Shown: positions 35,028-46,580, counted from the first letter of the stretch. The stretch: 64,000 nucleotides of DNA from Aquimarina megaterium XH134 (GCF_000520975.1 NZ_JACB01000004.1:124001-188000); one strand, 5' to 3'. Notes: generated by a model from the sequence alone, not told the origin. Program-made: numbers and translations.

Positions 35028-35053
35028 GGGTGCAAAATGCATTTTTGCAGCCC
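35028..35053. promoter_or_regulatory. Imperfect inverted repeat GGGTGCAAAA...TTTTGCAGCCC
   Basis: A GC-ended inverted repeat around TGCA in the susC-lacI gap, roughly 150 bp upstream of the LacI-family start. It may be a second operator or an RNA hairpin in a leader. The rest of the 34706-35203 gap is AT-rich promoter DNA without an ORF. Confidence 0.4.
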
Positions 35054-35203
35054 ACAATTAAAAGTTCAAATGACTTTTAAAAGATACGAATAATGAAAAG
35101 GCTATACATATTGATTTAGGATAATTAAACATGTTTTTATAGTACATTTCATGTAGATTTATATCAGGTTGATCTGATGATAAAAACAATAAAAGGAATA
35201 AGG

Positions 35204-36226
35204 ATGAAGAGAAAAGTTACATTAAAACAAATAGCAAAGGAGCTGGATGTTTCTATTTCTACAGTATCTAAAGCATTAAAAGATAGTGCAGAGATAAGTT
35301 TAGATACCAGGCAAAAGGTAAAAGCCTTTGCCAAGCTATACAATTACAAGCCTAATAATATAGCGTTAAGCCTTAAGAATAGGAAAACTAAGACCATAGG
35401 TGTTATTATTCCAGAAATTGTGCACCACTTTTTTACGACAGTAATTGGTGGGGTAGAGAAGGTAGCGAATGAAAAAGGGTACAATGTAATCATATGTTCT
35501 TCGAACAACTCTTTTGATAAAGAGGTTATTAATTTAGAAATGCTGGCCAGTGGGAGTGCCGATGGATTTATCCTATCTGTAGCCAAAGAAACACAGCTTA
35601 AAAAGGATTATCACCATATCGAAGAGACGATGAGCCAGGGAATGCCTGTTGTACTTTTTGATAGAATTATTGATGAGGTTGTATGTGATAAAGTGATTAT
35701 AGATGATGCCAAAGGAGCTCAAACCGCTACAAATCACTTGCTTTCTATTGGATGTAAGAAAATAGCCATTCTTACTACGGTAGATTATATAAGTGTAGGT
35801 AAATTAAGAACTAATGGGTACCTAAGAGCATTAAGAGCTTATGATATTCCTGAAAAAGAAGAGCTTATTCTTAAAATAGAGGATATAGATAATTGTGAAG
35901 CCGAAATTTCGGATTTCTTACTAAATAAGGATATAGATGCTGTTTTTGCAGTAAATGAATTATTTGCAGTTACAGCAGCCAAAGTTCTAGATAAACAAGG
36001 CAAAAAAGTCCCTGATGACATTGCTATTATTGGCTTTACAGATGGTATTCTTTCTAAACATTTTATCCCAAGCTTAACTACAATAAGCCAACATGGAGAA
36101 GATATGGGAATACGAGCAGCAAAACTTCTTATCGATAAATTAGAAGGGGATGATGCTGTAACAGAGGAGTATAGGACAGTTATTATTGATACAAGTCTGA
36201 TTGAAAGAAAATCGACAAAAAAATAA
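35204..36226 (+). CDS. LacI-family regulator of the alpha-glucan locus
   Basis: The N-terminal helix-turn-helix (KVTLKQIAKELDVSISTVSKALKDS) is followed by a periplasmic-binding-protein-like sensor (KTIGVIIPEIVHHFFTTVIGGVE ... AIIGFTDGILSKHFIPSLTT). The start at 35204 (MKRKVTLKQ) fits the family better than the ATG at 35177, which adds nine residues. The protein faces susC across the perfect palindrome at 34812 and precedes the sugar transporter gene. It probably responds to maltose or maltodextrin. Confidence 0.92.
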   Translation: MKRKVTLKQIAKELDVSISTVSKALKDSAEISLDTRQKVKAFAKLYNYKPNNIALSLKNRKTKTIGVIIPEIVHHFFTTVIGGVEKVANEKGYNVIICSSNNSFDKEVINLEMLASGSADGFILSVAKETQLKKDYHHIEETMSQGMPVVLFDRIIDEVVCDKVIIDDAKGAQTATNHLLSIGCKKIAILTTVDYISVGKLRTNGYLRALRAYDIPEKEELILKIEDIDNCEAEISDFLLNKDIDAVFAVNELFAVTAAKVLDKQGKKVPDDIAIIGFTDGILSKHFIPSLTTISQHGEDMGIRAAKLLIDKLEGDDAVTEEYRTVIIDTSLIERKSTKK

Positions 36227-36355
36227 GGAGAGGCTATTTTAATTAAAAAATTATAATATCTTTGACCTCGATCAAGACTTATATTTTCACTTTCTACTAA
36301 AATAAGTTTTGATAAGTAGTTTCGCTTATCATAGTAATAATTAAACATTTACTTG

Positions 36356-37738
36356 ATGAACAAGCGTAAATTAAGTTTCTGGGAAATTTGGAACATGAGT
36401 TTTGGTTTTCTGGGAATTCAATTCGGTTTTGCACTGCAAGGCGGATTTATGTCTAGAATTTTCCAAACCTTAGGCGCAGAAAAAGACGCAATACCTTTAT
36501 TATGGATTGCAGCTCCTTTGACAGGTCTTTTGGTTCAACCGATTATAGGATACTTAAGTGATCGTACCTGGAGCCCAAGATGGGGTCGACGCAGACCTTA
36601 CTTCTTAATAGGAGCAGTACTAAGTTCTATAGCTTTGTTTCTGGTACCTCATTCTCCGACTTTATGGGTAGCAGCGGGATTTTTATGGATTCTTGATGCT
36701 TCTATAAATATTTCTATGGAACCCTTTAGAGCTTTGGTAGCAGATAAGTTACCAGAATCTCAACGATCATACGGATTTGTTACTCAAACACTTATTATAG
36801 GTATTGGAACCTGGGTAGCTAGTAATTTACCTTGGATGATTTCTCAAATGGGAGTAAGTGACGCCGCTCCAAACGGCGTGATCCCAATGTCGGTAAAAAT
36901 AGCTTTTGCTATTGGAGCTTTTGTTTTTCTTGCAAGTATTCTGTATACCGTTTTTACAACTTCTGAATACCCTCCCGAGGATATGGAAGAATTTGAACGA
37001 GAAAAGAAGAAAAAGAACCAATTTATTCCCGATATTTTGAATAATATTGGTAGTATGCCTCTTACCATGAAAAAACTAGGGCTTATCCAGTTTTTTAGCT
37101 GGTTTGCCTTTTTTACCATGTGGAGCCTTGCAAATCCCGCATTAACAGAACATGTCTTTAATACCCCTGCACCGGTCGAATCCACATTTAATATGGATGT
37201 CCCAGAATCGGCTGCAGCATTCGAAAAAGCAAATACAGCATTTCAAAAATCATCTAACGAAGTAGGTCGATATATGGGAATGTATGGATTGTCCTCTATG
37301 GCTTTTGCTTTGATATTAACTTTTTATACTTCTAGAAAAAGAATTAATAGAAAATGGGTTCATCTGGGATCTCTGGTTTTAGGAGGTTTCGGTTTTATAT
37401 CGATGTATTTTATCCCTTCGCCAGAATGGTTATTTCTCTCTTTTACTTTGGTAGGTTTTGCCTGGGGGAGTATTCTATCGATGCCATACGCGATGTTATC
37501 AAGTGCCGTAGACCCTAAAAAAATGGGAGTGATTATGGGAATATTTAACATGTTTATTGTTATCCCCCAAATTATTGCAGCCGTAGGCGGAGTTAATTTT
37601 GCTTATAAACTTATAGGAAACGAAACGATTAATGCAATGCTGGTAGCAGGAATAAGTTTGATCATTGCAGGAATGTGTAATTTATTAATTGTTAATAAAG
37701 ATGCAATAACGTATAACCCAAAAGGCGAGATAGAGTAA
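36356..37738 (+). CDS. MFS sugar transporter, SLC45-like
   Basis: About 12 membrane helices and the signature GRRRPYFLIGAVLSS after helix 2, with DASINISMEPFRALVADKLP nearby, place it in the glycoside/maltose-type MFS group found in flavobacterial alpha-glucan loci. It would move maltose and short maltodextrins across the inner membrane. The ATG at 36356 (MNKRKLSFWEIWNMSFG) is used; the preceding TTG is not needed. The stop overlaps the start of the next gene by one base, so the two are translationally coupled. Confidence 0.9.
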   Translation: MNKRKLSFWEIWNMSFGFLGIQFGFALQGGFMSRIFQTLGAEKDAIPLLWIAAPLTGLLVQPIIGYLSDRTWSPRWGRRRPYFLIGAVLSSIALFLVPHSPTLWVAAGFLWILDASINISMEPFRALVADKLPESQRSYGFVTQTLIIGIGTWVASNLPWMISQMGVSDAAPNGVIPMSVKIAFAIGAFVFLASILYTVFTTSEYPPEDMEEFEREKKKKNQFIPDILNNIGSMPLTMKKLGLIQFFSWFAFFTMWSLANPALTEHVFNTPAPVESTFNMDVPESAAAFEKANTAFQKSSNEVGRYMGMYGLSSMAFALILTFYTSRKRINRKWVHLGSLVLGGFGFISMYFIPSPEWLFLSFTLVGFAWGSILSMPYAMLSSAVDPKKMGVIMGIFNMFIVIPQIIAAVGGVNFAYKLIGNETINAMLVAGISLIIAGMCNLLIVNKDAITYNPKGEIE

Positions 37739-38400
37739 TGAAGAAAGCATTTATATTTGATCTTGATGGTGTTATTGTTGATACTGCAAAATACCATTTT
37801 TTGGCCTGGCAAAAACTAGCCGATAGTCTTGGGATTTCTTTTTCTGAAGAACAGAATGAACAACTTAAAGGAGTGAGTAGAGTACAATCGTTAGAAAAGA
37901 TTCTGGAGTGGGGAAACAAAACCATATCTGAAGAAAAATTTAGTCGATTGATGTCTGAAAAAAATGAAGAGTATCTTACTTATATCTCTGGGATGGATGC
38001 TAGTGAAATCCTACCCGATGTACCGAGAATTTTAGAATACCTCATTTTAGAGAACCAGGCAATAGCCTTGGGGTCTGCAAGTAAGAATGCCAGGGCGATT
38101 TTAGAAAAAGTACAACTCTATGATAAGTTTAATACTATTGTAGATGGTACTAATGTTTCTAAAGCAAAACCAGATCCCGAAGTATTTTTATTAGGAGCCA
38201 AAGCATTAGGGATCTCCCCAGAAAACTGTATTGTATTCGAAGATTCTGTTGCCGGAATTAAGGCCGCAAATATAGCCAATATGGTTAGTATTGGTATCGG
38301 TAATCAAGAAGTACTACACGAGGCAGATTACATTTTTAAAGATTTTACAGAAATAAAAGAAGAGTTTATAAATCAATTGGTTACGACCAAAAAAGTTTAG
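37738..38400 (+). CDS. pgmB: Beta-phosphoglucomutase
   Basis: This HAD-superfamily enzyme converts beta-glucose 1-phosphate to glucose 6-phosphate, the step following maltose phosphorylase. It has the FDLDGVIVDTAKYH nucleophile motif, the cap domain (QLKGVSRVQSLEKIL), LGSASKNA (motif 2), KPDPEVFLLGAKALG and FEDSVAGIKAA (motif 4). At 220 residues the length is standard. It lies directly between the transporter and the GH65 phosphorylase, which settles its role. Confidence 0.93.
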   Translation: MKKAFIFDLDGVIVDTAKYHFLAWQKLADSLGISFSEEQNEQLKGVSRVQSLEKILEWGNKTISEEKFSRLMSEKNEEYLTYISGMDASEILPDVPRILEYLILENQAIALGSASKNARAILEKVQLYDKFNTIVDGTNVSKAKPDPEVFLLGAKALGISPENCIVFEDSVAGIKAANIANMVSIGIGNQEVLHEADYIFKDFTEIKEEFINQLVTTKKV

Positions 38401-38520
38401 TAAAATATAAAAAGCCACAGCAATTCATCCTAAAGATTTAGGATAAAAAATTCATGGCATGTTTTAGACAGATCTATATCAATACAGATCTGATTACTAA
38501 AAACGAATAAAAAATAATAG

Positions 38521-40827
38521 ATGAATCAGGATTATATAAAACCAGATAACTGGTCAATTATTGAAGAAGGGTTTGATGTAGAACGAGTTAAGTCATCAGA
38601 AAGCCTTTTTAGTATTGGTAATGGAGCAATGGGGCAGCGAGCCAATTTTGAAGAAACATATACTGGTCCTACTTTTCAGGGAAGCTATATCGCAGGAGTG
38701 TATTACCCCGATAAAACCAGAGTAGGTTGGTGGAAAAATGGATATCCAGAGTATTTTGCCAAAGTATTGAATGCTCCAAACTGGATCGGTATCGATATAG
38801 AGGTCGATGGAGAAAAACTAGATTTATATACATGTAAATCAGTTACTAATTTTAGAAGAGAATTAAATATGAAAGAAGGTTGGTATCAACGTTCGTTTCA
38901 TGCTGTTTTATCTAATAATATAGAAGTATCTGTTATCTCTACACGTTTCCTAAGCCTAGATCTAGATGAAATAGGTGCAATTAAATATGAAGTAACTCCT
39001 GTAAATCAAGAAGCTACTATAGCATTGATACCATATTTGGATTCGGGAATTATGAACGAAGATACCAATTGGGACGATAAGTTTTGGGATACCTATAACC
39101 TGGCACACGAAGAAAATGCTGCATATATCTTATCTAAGACCATGAAGACAGATTACCATGTGTGTACAGGAATGTCTAATCAGATATTTGTTAATGGTAT
39201 ACAAAAAGATATATCACCAAAAGTAGAGGCGAATGGCACATACATACATCTAAAATATACAATTCAGGTTCGTAAAGGAGAAACAGCAGGCCTTACGAAA
39301 TTTGGAGGATATACAGTATCTCTTAATCATAAAGAAGAAGATCTGCAAGCGACTAGCAAAGCCATACTTAAGCAGGCTTCAGAATCTGGATTTAATACAC
39401 TTTTGAATTTACAAAAGAAGGCATGGTCGAGCATATGGGAAATGGCCGATATTGTAATCGAAGGAGATGTAAAAGCACAACAGGGAATCCGGTTTAATAT
39501 TTTTCAACTCAACCAAACATACCTTGGTAAAGATGCAAGACTAAATATCGGGCCCAAAGGGTTTACAGGTGAGAAATACGGAGGAAGTACATATTGGGAT
39601 ACAGAAGCGTATTGTATTCCGTTTTATATGGCCACCAAAGATCAAGGCGTAGCACGTAATTTATTAACCTATCGCTATAACCACCTCGAAAAAGCTATAG
39701 AGAATGCAGAAAAACTTGGTTTTACCAATGGAGCTGCATTATATCCTATGGTAACTATGAATGGCGAAGAATGTCATAATGAGTGGGAAATCACCTTTGA
39801 AGAAATACATCGTAATGGCGCAATGACATTTGCTATCTATAACTATGTTAGGTACACCGGCGATTATACGTATGTTACAGAAAAGGGATTAGAAGTCATG
39901 ATCGCAATTGCTCGTTTCTGGCATCAAAGAGCGACATTTTCTACCGAAAAAAATAAATATGTGATCCTTGGCGTCACAGGACCTAATGAATACGAAAATA
40001 ATGTCAATAACAATTGGTATACGAATTACCTGGCAAAATGGTGTATCGAATATTGTATAGAAAATGTTAATACAATAAAAACACAATATACGAGCGATTA
40101 TCAAAGAATTATAGAAAAAACCAATTTAGATCAGGAAGAGATCAGTGCCATGTTAGAAGTGGCTGGTCAAATGTATTTTTCATATTCAGAAAAATACCAG
40201 GTATACTTACAACAGGATGGATTTCTAGATAAAGAATTGATTACAGTAGATAATTTAGATAAGTCACAACGTCCTATTAATCAAAAGTGGAGTTGGGATC
40301 GAATATTGCGTTCTCCTTATATCAAACAAGCAGATACGCTTCAGGGGTTTTATATGTTCGAGGATCAATTTACCAAAGAAGAATTAACACGGCATTTTGA
40401 TTTCTATGAACCATTTACTGTACACGAATCTTCACTTTCACCATGTGTTCATAGTATACAGGCAGCTACTCTGGATAGAATGGATCAGGCCTATACTTTT
40501 TACCTGAGAACTTCAAGGCTAGACCTGGATGATTATAATAAGGAAGTTGAAGAAGGATTGCATATCACTAGTATGGCAGGTACATGGATGAGTATTGTCG
40601 AAGGATTTGGAGGACTTAGAATTAAGAATGATACCTTGTCTTTTTCTCCTAAAATTCCTAAAGAATGGAAAGGGTATACTTTTAATGTAAATTTCAGAAA
40701 TCAAATCCTTAAAGTAAAAGTATCTCAAGAAGGAACATCGTTTACTCTTGAAGGTACTAAGGAATTATTAATTTATGTAGATAATAAGGAGTTTAAAATT
40801 TCTCCCAACAGTTTAATAACTGTATAA
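38521..40827 (+). CDS. GH65 maltose phosphorylase
   Basis: It cleaves maltose with phosphate to glucose and beta-glucose 1-phosphate. The domains run in the GH65 order: an N-terminal beta-sandwich (about 1-270), helical linker, (alpha/alpha)6 barrel (YGGSTYWDTEAYCIPFYMA; TFEEIHRNGAMTFAIYNY with the catalytic Glu; GVTGPNEYENNVNNNWYTN), and C-terminal beta domain. Within GH65, trehalose or kojibiose phosphorylase is possible, but the alpha-glucan setting and pgmB argue for maltose. The 768 residues fit. Confidence 0.9.
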   Translation: MNQDYIKPDNWSIIEEGFDVERVKSSESLFSIGNGAMGQRANFEETYTGPTFQGSYIAGVYYPDKTRVGWWKNGYPEYFAKVLNAPNWIGIDIEVDGEKLDLYTCKSVTNFRRELNMKEGWYQRSFHAVLSNNIEVSVISTRFLSLDLDEIGAIKYEVTPVNQEATIALIPYLDSGIMNEDTNWDDKFWDTYNLAHEENAAYILSKTMKTDYHVCTGMSNQIFVNGIQKDISPKVEANGTYIHLKYTIQVRKGETAGLTKFGGYTVSLNHKEEDLQATSKAILKQASESGFNTLLNLQKKAWSSIWEMADIVIEGDVKAQQGIRFNIFQLNQTYLGKDARLNIGPKGFTGEKYGGSTYWDTEAYCIPFYMATKDQGVARNLLTYRYNHLEKAIENAEKLGFTNGAALYPMVTMNGEECHNEWEITFEEIHRNGAMTFAIYNYVRYTGDYTYVTEKGLEVMIAIARFWHQRATFSTEKNKYVILGVTGPNEYENNVNNNWYTNYLAKWCIEYCIENVNTIKTQYTSDYQRIIEKTNLDQEEISAMLEVAGQMYFSYSEKYQVYLQQDGFLDKELITVDNLDKSQRPINQKWSWDRILRSPYIKQADTLQGFYMFEDQFTKEELTRHFDFYEPFTVHESSLSPCVHSIQAATLDRMDQAYTFYLRTSRLDLDDYNKEVEEGLHITSMAGTWMSIVEGFGGLRIKNDTLSFSPKIPKEWKGYTFNVNFRNQILKVKVSQEGTSFTLEGTKELLIYVDNKEFKISPNSLITV

Positions 40828-40885
40828 TCGGTTATTTAGAAATAGATTTTAGTAATAAATTTTGCCCCCCAACCTTTTCTAGAGA

Positions 40886-40935
40886 GCAGAGTCGAGCTGT
40901 AATAAGATGAATGAACCCTACTTTATCGACTCTGC
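40886..40935. promoter_or_regulatory. Inverted repeat GCAGAGTCGA...TCGACTCTGC
   Basis: Perfect 10-bp arms separated by 30 bases lie in the 199-base gap between the GH65 and the neopullulanase-like gene. It could be an RNA hairpin that tunes expression along the operon; no U-run follows. Confidence 0.45.
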
Positions 40936-41026
40936 TTAATAGAAATAGTAATACCTTTTTTGCTAGAGCGATTGTTTTCAAAAAAGTGATTGTATAAACA
41001 TTTCTATCAATATAAAATATATAAAA

Positions 41027-42883
41027 ATGAAAAGTAAACTAATTGTTCTGTTTTCCTTTTGCCTGGTTGCTTTAACACAAGCCCAGGTAGAAAAAATGGA
41101 ACCTCCATTTTGGTGGAGTGCTATGCATGATAACGAACTTCAGATACTGTGCTACGGAAAAGGTATTTCTAAATATAATGTAGAGAGTAAAGACATAAAG
41201 ATTAGGGATATTACCAAAACCGAAAACCCAAACTATCTGTTTATAACTCTGGATACCAAAGAGGTTGAAGCGGGTACAGTTTCAATTGATTTTAAAGAGA
41301 ATGGTAATGTAGTATTTTCTCAACCTTATCAATTTAAATCCAGGAGAGAGAATTCTGCAGAAAGAAAAGGTTTTGATAGTAGCGATGTGATGTATTTAAT
41401 CATGCCGGATCGGTTTGCAAATGGTAATCCTGAGAATGATTCTCATAAGGACACGGTAGAAAAAGCAGATCGTTCTAATCCCGGCGGGCGCCATGGAGGT
41501 GATATTCAGGGAGTAATTGATCATTTGGATTACCTTAAAGATTTGGGAGTTACAGCATTATGGAGTACTCCATTACTAGAAGATAACGAACCAACGTATT
41601 CGTATCATACCTATGCACAAAGTGATTTGTATAGCATAGATCCAAGATATGGAACCAATGAAGATTATAAACGATTAGCCTCAGAAATGCATAAACAGGA
41701 TATGAAACTGGTTATGGACTATGTGACAAATCATTGGGGATCTAAGCATTGGATGATAAAAGATTTACCAACCAAAGATTGGATACACCAATGGCCAGAA
41801 GGTTTCAGACGTAGTAATTATCGTATGACTACCCAATTTGATGATAATGCTTCACAAATAGATAGTAAAGGGTGTATGAACGGGTGGTTTGATACTACCA
41901 TGCCAGATATGAATCAAAGTAATCCTTTGTTGCTTAAGTATATTACCCAAAATGCAATTTGGTGGATAGAATATGCAGATCTAGACGGTTTTAGAGTAGA
42001 TACCTATTCTTATAATGATAAAGAGGGGATAGCCAAATGGACCAAAGCGATTATGGACGAATATCCTAATTTTAATATTGTAGGAGAAGTATGGATGCAC
42101 AATCAGTCACAGATAGCGTATTGGCAAAAAAATAGTAAAATCGGAGCTATCGATAACTACAATTCTCATTTACCATCGGTAATGGATTTTACGCTTCATG
42201 ATGCCATTACAGTATTATTTAACGAAGACGAAAATTCTTGGGATAAGGGAATGATAAGAGCATATAATAACTTTACAAATGACTTTCTATATCCCGATAT
42301 CAACAATATTCTGTTATTTGCCGGAAATCATGATACAAATCGTATTAATGAAATATATCAAGGAGATATTGATATCTATAAAATGGTGATGACTTTGATA
42401 TTTACCACTCGTGGTATCCCTCAAATTTATTATGGCGATGAAATAGGTATGTTGGGCAATCGCGATAAAAAAGGCGATGGTGATATTCGCAGAGATTTTC
42501 CTGGCGGATGGCCGGGAGATACAAAAAATGCCTTTTTATCTTCAGAAACCAAAAATGGAAGAACCAATGACCAGGAAGTATTTCATTCTTTTACCAGTAA
42601 AGTATTAAAATGGAGGCAAAAAGCAAATGTAATTCATACCGGGAAACTATTACAATTTATTCCTTTTGATAATGTATATGTATACTTCAGGTATAATGAA
42701 GAGAAAAGTGTAATGGTGATTATTAATAATAGCCTAAAAGATCAAAAAATAGACATTACCCGATTTAAAGAAGGTATAAAAAACTATAGCGTCGGAACCG
42801 ATATTATTACTGATTCTAATATAGACATCACCGAGGATTTTAGTATACCTGCCAAAACATCAATGATACTGGATTTAAAATAA
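41027..42883 (+). CDS. GH13 neopullulanase/cyclomaltodextrinase-like enzyme, secreted
   Basis: A signal peptide (FSFCLVALTQAQ) sends it to the periplasm. An N-terminal beta domain (VEKMEPPFWWSAMHDNEL) precedes a GH13 barrel: VMDYVTNHWGSKH, DGFRVDTYSYND with the Asp nucleophile, IVGEVWMHNQ with Glu, and FAGNHDTNRI. It ends in a beta domain (SMILDLK). 618 residues match the SusA type. It likely trims imported maltodextrins in the periplasm. It is followed by another GH13 36 bases on. Confidence 0.92.
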   Translation: MKSKLIVLFSFCLVALTQAQVEKMEPPFWWSAMHDNELQILCYGKGISKYNVESKDIKIRDITKTENPNYLFITLDTKEVEAGTVSIDFKENGNVVFSQPYQFKSRRENSAERKGFDSSDVMYLIMPDRFANGNPENDSHKDTVEKADRSNPGGRHGGDIQGVIDHLDYLKDLGVTALWSTPLLEDNEPTYSYHTYAQSDLYSIDPRYGTNEDYKRLASEMHKQDMKLVMDYVTNHWGSKHWMIKDLPTKDWIHQWPEGFRRSNYRMTTQFDDNASQIDSKGCMNGWFDTTMPDMNQSNPLLLKYITQNAIWWIEYADLDGFRVDTYSYNDKEGIAKWTKAIMDEYPNFNIVGEVWMHNQSQIAYWQKNSKIGAIDNYNSHLPSVMDFTLHDAITVLFNEDENSWDKGMIRAYNNFTNDFLYPDINNILLFAGNHDTNRINEIYQGDIDIYKMVMTLIFTTRGIPQIYYGDEIGMLGNRDKKGDGDIRRDFPGGWPGDTKNAFLSSETKNGRTNDQEVFHSFTSKVLKWRQKANVIHTGKLLQFIPFDNVYVYFRYNEEKSVMVIINNSLKDQKIDITRFKEGIKNYSVGTDIITDSNIDITEDFSIPAKTSMILDLK

Positions 42884-42919
42884 AATATAACCACAAATAA
42901 CCACCTATAAATTAATTAA

Positions 42920-44302
42920 ATGAAGAAGATAATCTTAAGTCTTACAGTAATTGGAATTCTATTTTCCTGCGGAAAGACAACAAAAGAAGAAACCACTGCC
43001 AAGACTGAAACTCAGGAGGTAATAAAAGAAGCACTTCCGCCGGTTAGCGATGCCATAATGGAAAATGCAGTTATTTATGAAGCTAATATTCGTCAATATT
43101 CTGAAGAAGGTACCTTTAGTGCATTTACCAAAGATATCCCTGTTCTTAAAAAAATGGGAGTTAAAGTATTATGGATAATGCCTATATATCCTATCTCTAC
43201 AACCAAAAGTAAAGGATCATTAGGAAGTTATTATGCAGTATCTGATTACACAAAGGTGAATCCAGAATTTGGTACTATCGAAGATTTTAGAGCATTGGTA
43301 AAAACAGCTCATGATAACGGAATCTATGTGATTTTGGATTGGGTAGCTAATCACACTGGCTGGGATCATATTTGGTTAAAAGAACATCCCGAATATTACA
43401 CCAAAGATAAAAATGGTGCTATCACACATACCGAAGGTACAGATTGGACCGATGTGGCAGATCTTAATTATGACAATCAGGAGATGCGTGAGCAGATGAA
43501 AAATGATATGTTGTATTGGTTAAAAGAAGAAGGTGTAGATGGTTTTAGATGTGATGTGGCGGGAATGGTTCCTGTAGATTTTTGGAATAAAACCGTAGCA
43601 GAGTTTAAAAAGATTAAACCTGTATTTATGCTGGCAGAAGGCTGGGAGCCCGAGTTATTAGAAAATGCCTTTGATATGGGATATGGATGGGATACTCATC
43701 ATAAAATGAATGATATTGCCCAGGGAAAAGCTAATGTTACCGAATGGGATAAAAGAATGGCCCAGATAGATACCATGTATGCAAAAGACGATATTTTAAT
43801 GAACTTTACATCAAATCATGATGAAAATTCCTGGAATGGTACTGTAGAAGAAAGAATGGGGGATGCAAAAGAGATGTTAGCAGCGCTTACGTACCTTGCA
43901 CCTGGTATGCCTTTGATTTATTCTGGACAGGAATATGATATGGATAAACGCCTTTTGTTTTTTGAAAAAGATACTATTATAAAAAAACAAGGTAAATTTT
44001 TCCCATTATATGAAAAATTAGGAGCACTGAAAAATACAAACCCAGCACTGCATGGTGGTAAAAATGCTGCTTCATATACTCGTATTAAAACTTCTGATGA
44101 TACTGGTGTATTAGCATTTTTAAGAGAAAAAGACGGTCATAAAGTGATCTTTATTGCAAATATGACGAAGGAACCCATAAAGTTTACTTTGGCATATGAA
44201 GGAAAGTTTACAGATTACCTTTCCGGAGAAATCATAGAAGTATCATCTGGTGCAGCATATGAATTTGCTGCATGGCAATATCAGATTTTGATTGAAGAAT
44301 AA
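42920..44302 (+). CDS. GH13 alpha-amylase-type lipoprotein
   Basis: A lipoprotein signal (VIGILFSCGKTTKEE) is followed by an amylase barrel: VILDWVANHTGWDH, DGFRCDVAGMVP (nucleophile Asp), LAEGWEPELLENAF (Glu), and FTSNHDENSWNGT (Asp). There is a short C-terminal beta domain. It is a second surface or periplasm-facing amylase of the locus and the last gene of the plus-strand arm before the terminator at 44327. Its exact bond specificity is unclear. Confidence 0.9.
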   Translation: MKKIILSLTVIGILFSCGKTTKEETTAKTETQEVIKEALPPVSDAIMENAVIYEANIRQYSEEGTFSAFTKDIPVLKKMGVKVLWIMPIYPISTTKSKGSLGSYYAVSDYTKVNPEFGTIEDFRALVKTAHDNGIYVILDWVANHTGWDHIWLKEHPEYYTKDKNGAITHTEGTDWTDVADLNYDNQEMREQMKNDMLYWLKEEGVDGFRCDVAGMVPVDFWNKTVAEFKKIKPVFMLAEGWEPELLENAFDMGYGWDTHHKMNDIAQGKANVTEWDKRMAQIDTMYAKDDILMNFTSNHDENSWNGTVEERMGDAKEMLAALTYLAPGMPLIYSGQEYDMDKRLLFFEKDTIIKKQGKFFPLYEKLGALKNTNPALHGGKNAASYTRIKTSDDTGVLAFLREKDGHKVIFIANMTKEPIKFTLAYEGKFTDYLSGEIIEVSSGAAYEFAAWQYQILIEE

Positions 44303-44326
44303 TCAAAATTAGTAGTGTTAATTTAC

Positions 44327-44356
44327 AAAAACGACTTGCTATTGCGAGTCGTTTTT
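44327..44356 (+). terminator. Rho-independent terminator of the plus-strand sugar genes
   Basis: Perfect 10-bp stem AAAAACGACT/AGTCGTTTTT with a T-run after it, 24 bases after the GH13 stop. Confidence 0.8.
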
Positions 44357-44461
44357 ATTTTTTTACAATTTTAAGCACACATTAATTTATTCTTAATTTA
44401 ATGTAGGAATATGTGTTAAAATAATGCATTTTTTGTCAGTAAAAGCTGAATTTATTAACCG

Positions 44462-44471
44462 AAAACGTTTT
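44462..44471. promoter_or_regulatory. Palindrome AAAACGTTTT upstream of pfkA
   Basis: The centre of the LacI-type operator (AAACGTTT) recurs here about 50 bp before pfkA. It may let a LacI-family protein link glycolysis to sugar supply, but a 10-bp match alone is weak. Confidence 0.35.
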
Positions 44472-44522
44472 AGTTTTTGGGCAAATTAGGTTATTACTAT
44501 CAATAACGATAGATTTGGCTCA

Positions 44523-45509
44523 ATGACAAAAAAAGTTAAAAATATAGCCGTACTAACTTCGGGAGGAGATGCTCCCGGAATGAATGCAGCAATTCGTGCT
44601 GTAGTTCGGGCGTGTAGCTATTACGATGTAAAATGTTTTGGTATTTATAAAGGATATGAAGGTCTTATTAATAATGAAGTCGAAGTATTAAATGCACGAT
44701 CTGTTCGTAATGTTATAAATAAAGGAGGAACTTTTCTTAAATCTGCCCGCTCAAAAGAATTTAGAACTATAGAAGGTAGGCAAAAAGCATATGAAAACCT
44801 AGTTAAAAATAGTATTGATGCACTTGTTGTAATTGGTGGTGACGGAAGTTTTACAGGAGCTTTAAAATTATCAGAAGAATTTAATTTTCCGGTAGTAGGT
44901 ATCCCTGGGACTATCGATAATGATATTAACGGTACAGATTATACTATAGGATACGATACCGCCTTAAATACAGTAGTAGAGGCAATTGATAAGATTAGAG
45001 ATACTGCAAGTTCTCATAATCGATTGTTTTTAATCGAAGTAATGGGGCGTGATGCAGGAGATATCGCTTTAAATGCTGGAATTGGAGCAGGAGCAGAGGA
45101 AATTTTAATTCCCGAAGAAGATATGGGAGTAGAGCGACTTATAGAATCGCTAAGAAAAAGTAAGAAAACCGGAAAAACCTCAAGTATTATTGTAGTAGCA
45201 GAAGGGGATAAATCGGGCAAGAATATTTTTGAGCTAGGAGAATATGTCGAAGAAAATCTTAATGATTACGAAGTACGAGTATCTGTATTAGGGCATATCC
45301 AACGAGGTGGACCACCAAGTTGTTATGATCGTGTATTAGCCAGTAAACTTGGGGTAGGAGCAGTAGAAGCATTATTAAATGGTAAAAGTGAAGTAATGAT
45401 TGGGATTGTTCATAAGGTGGTTACTATTGTACCTCTTAAAACTGCGTTAGATAAAAGGCCTCATAAACATGATGGATTAATAAAAGTAGCAGATATCACT
45501 TCTGTATAA
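44523..45509 (+). CDS. pfkA: 6-phosphofructokinase, ATP-dependent
   Basis: It phosphorylates fructose 6-phosphate in glycolysis. Motifs: TSGGDAPGMNAAIR at the N-terminus, VIGGDGSFTGA (the GGDGS form associated with ATP rather than pyrophosphate), PGTIDNDINGTD with the catalytic Asp, and HIQRGGPPSCYDR. 328 residues is the usual bacterial length. It starts a short gap before gap and directly follows the alpha-glucan genes, channelling glucose 6-phosphate onward. Confidence 0.96.
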   Translation: MTKKVKNIAVLTSGGDAPGMNAAIRAVVRACSYYDVKCFGIYKGYEGLINNEVEVLNARSVRNVINKGGTFLKSARSKEFRTIEGRQKAYENLVKNSIDALVVIGGDGSFTGALKLSEEFNFPVVGIPGTIDNDINGTDYTIGYDTALNTVVEAIDKIRDTASSHNRLFLIEVMGRDAGDIALNAGIGAGAEEILIPEEDMGVERLIESLRKSKKTGKTSSIIVVAEGDKSGKNIFELGEYVEENLNDYEVRVSVLGHIQRGGPPSCYDRVLASKLGVGAVEALLNGKSEVMIGIVHKVVTIVPLKTALDKRPHKHDGLIKVADITSV

Positions 45510-45539
45510 TTTTGAATAGTATAACCACAGTCAGTATAA

Positions 45540-46568
<1,029 letters not shown>

Positions 46569-46580
46569 AGTATAGTATTA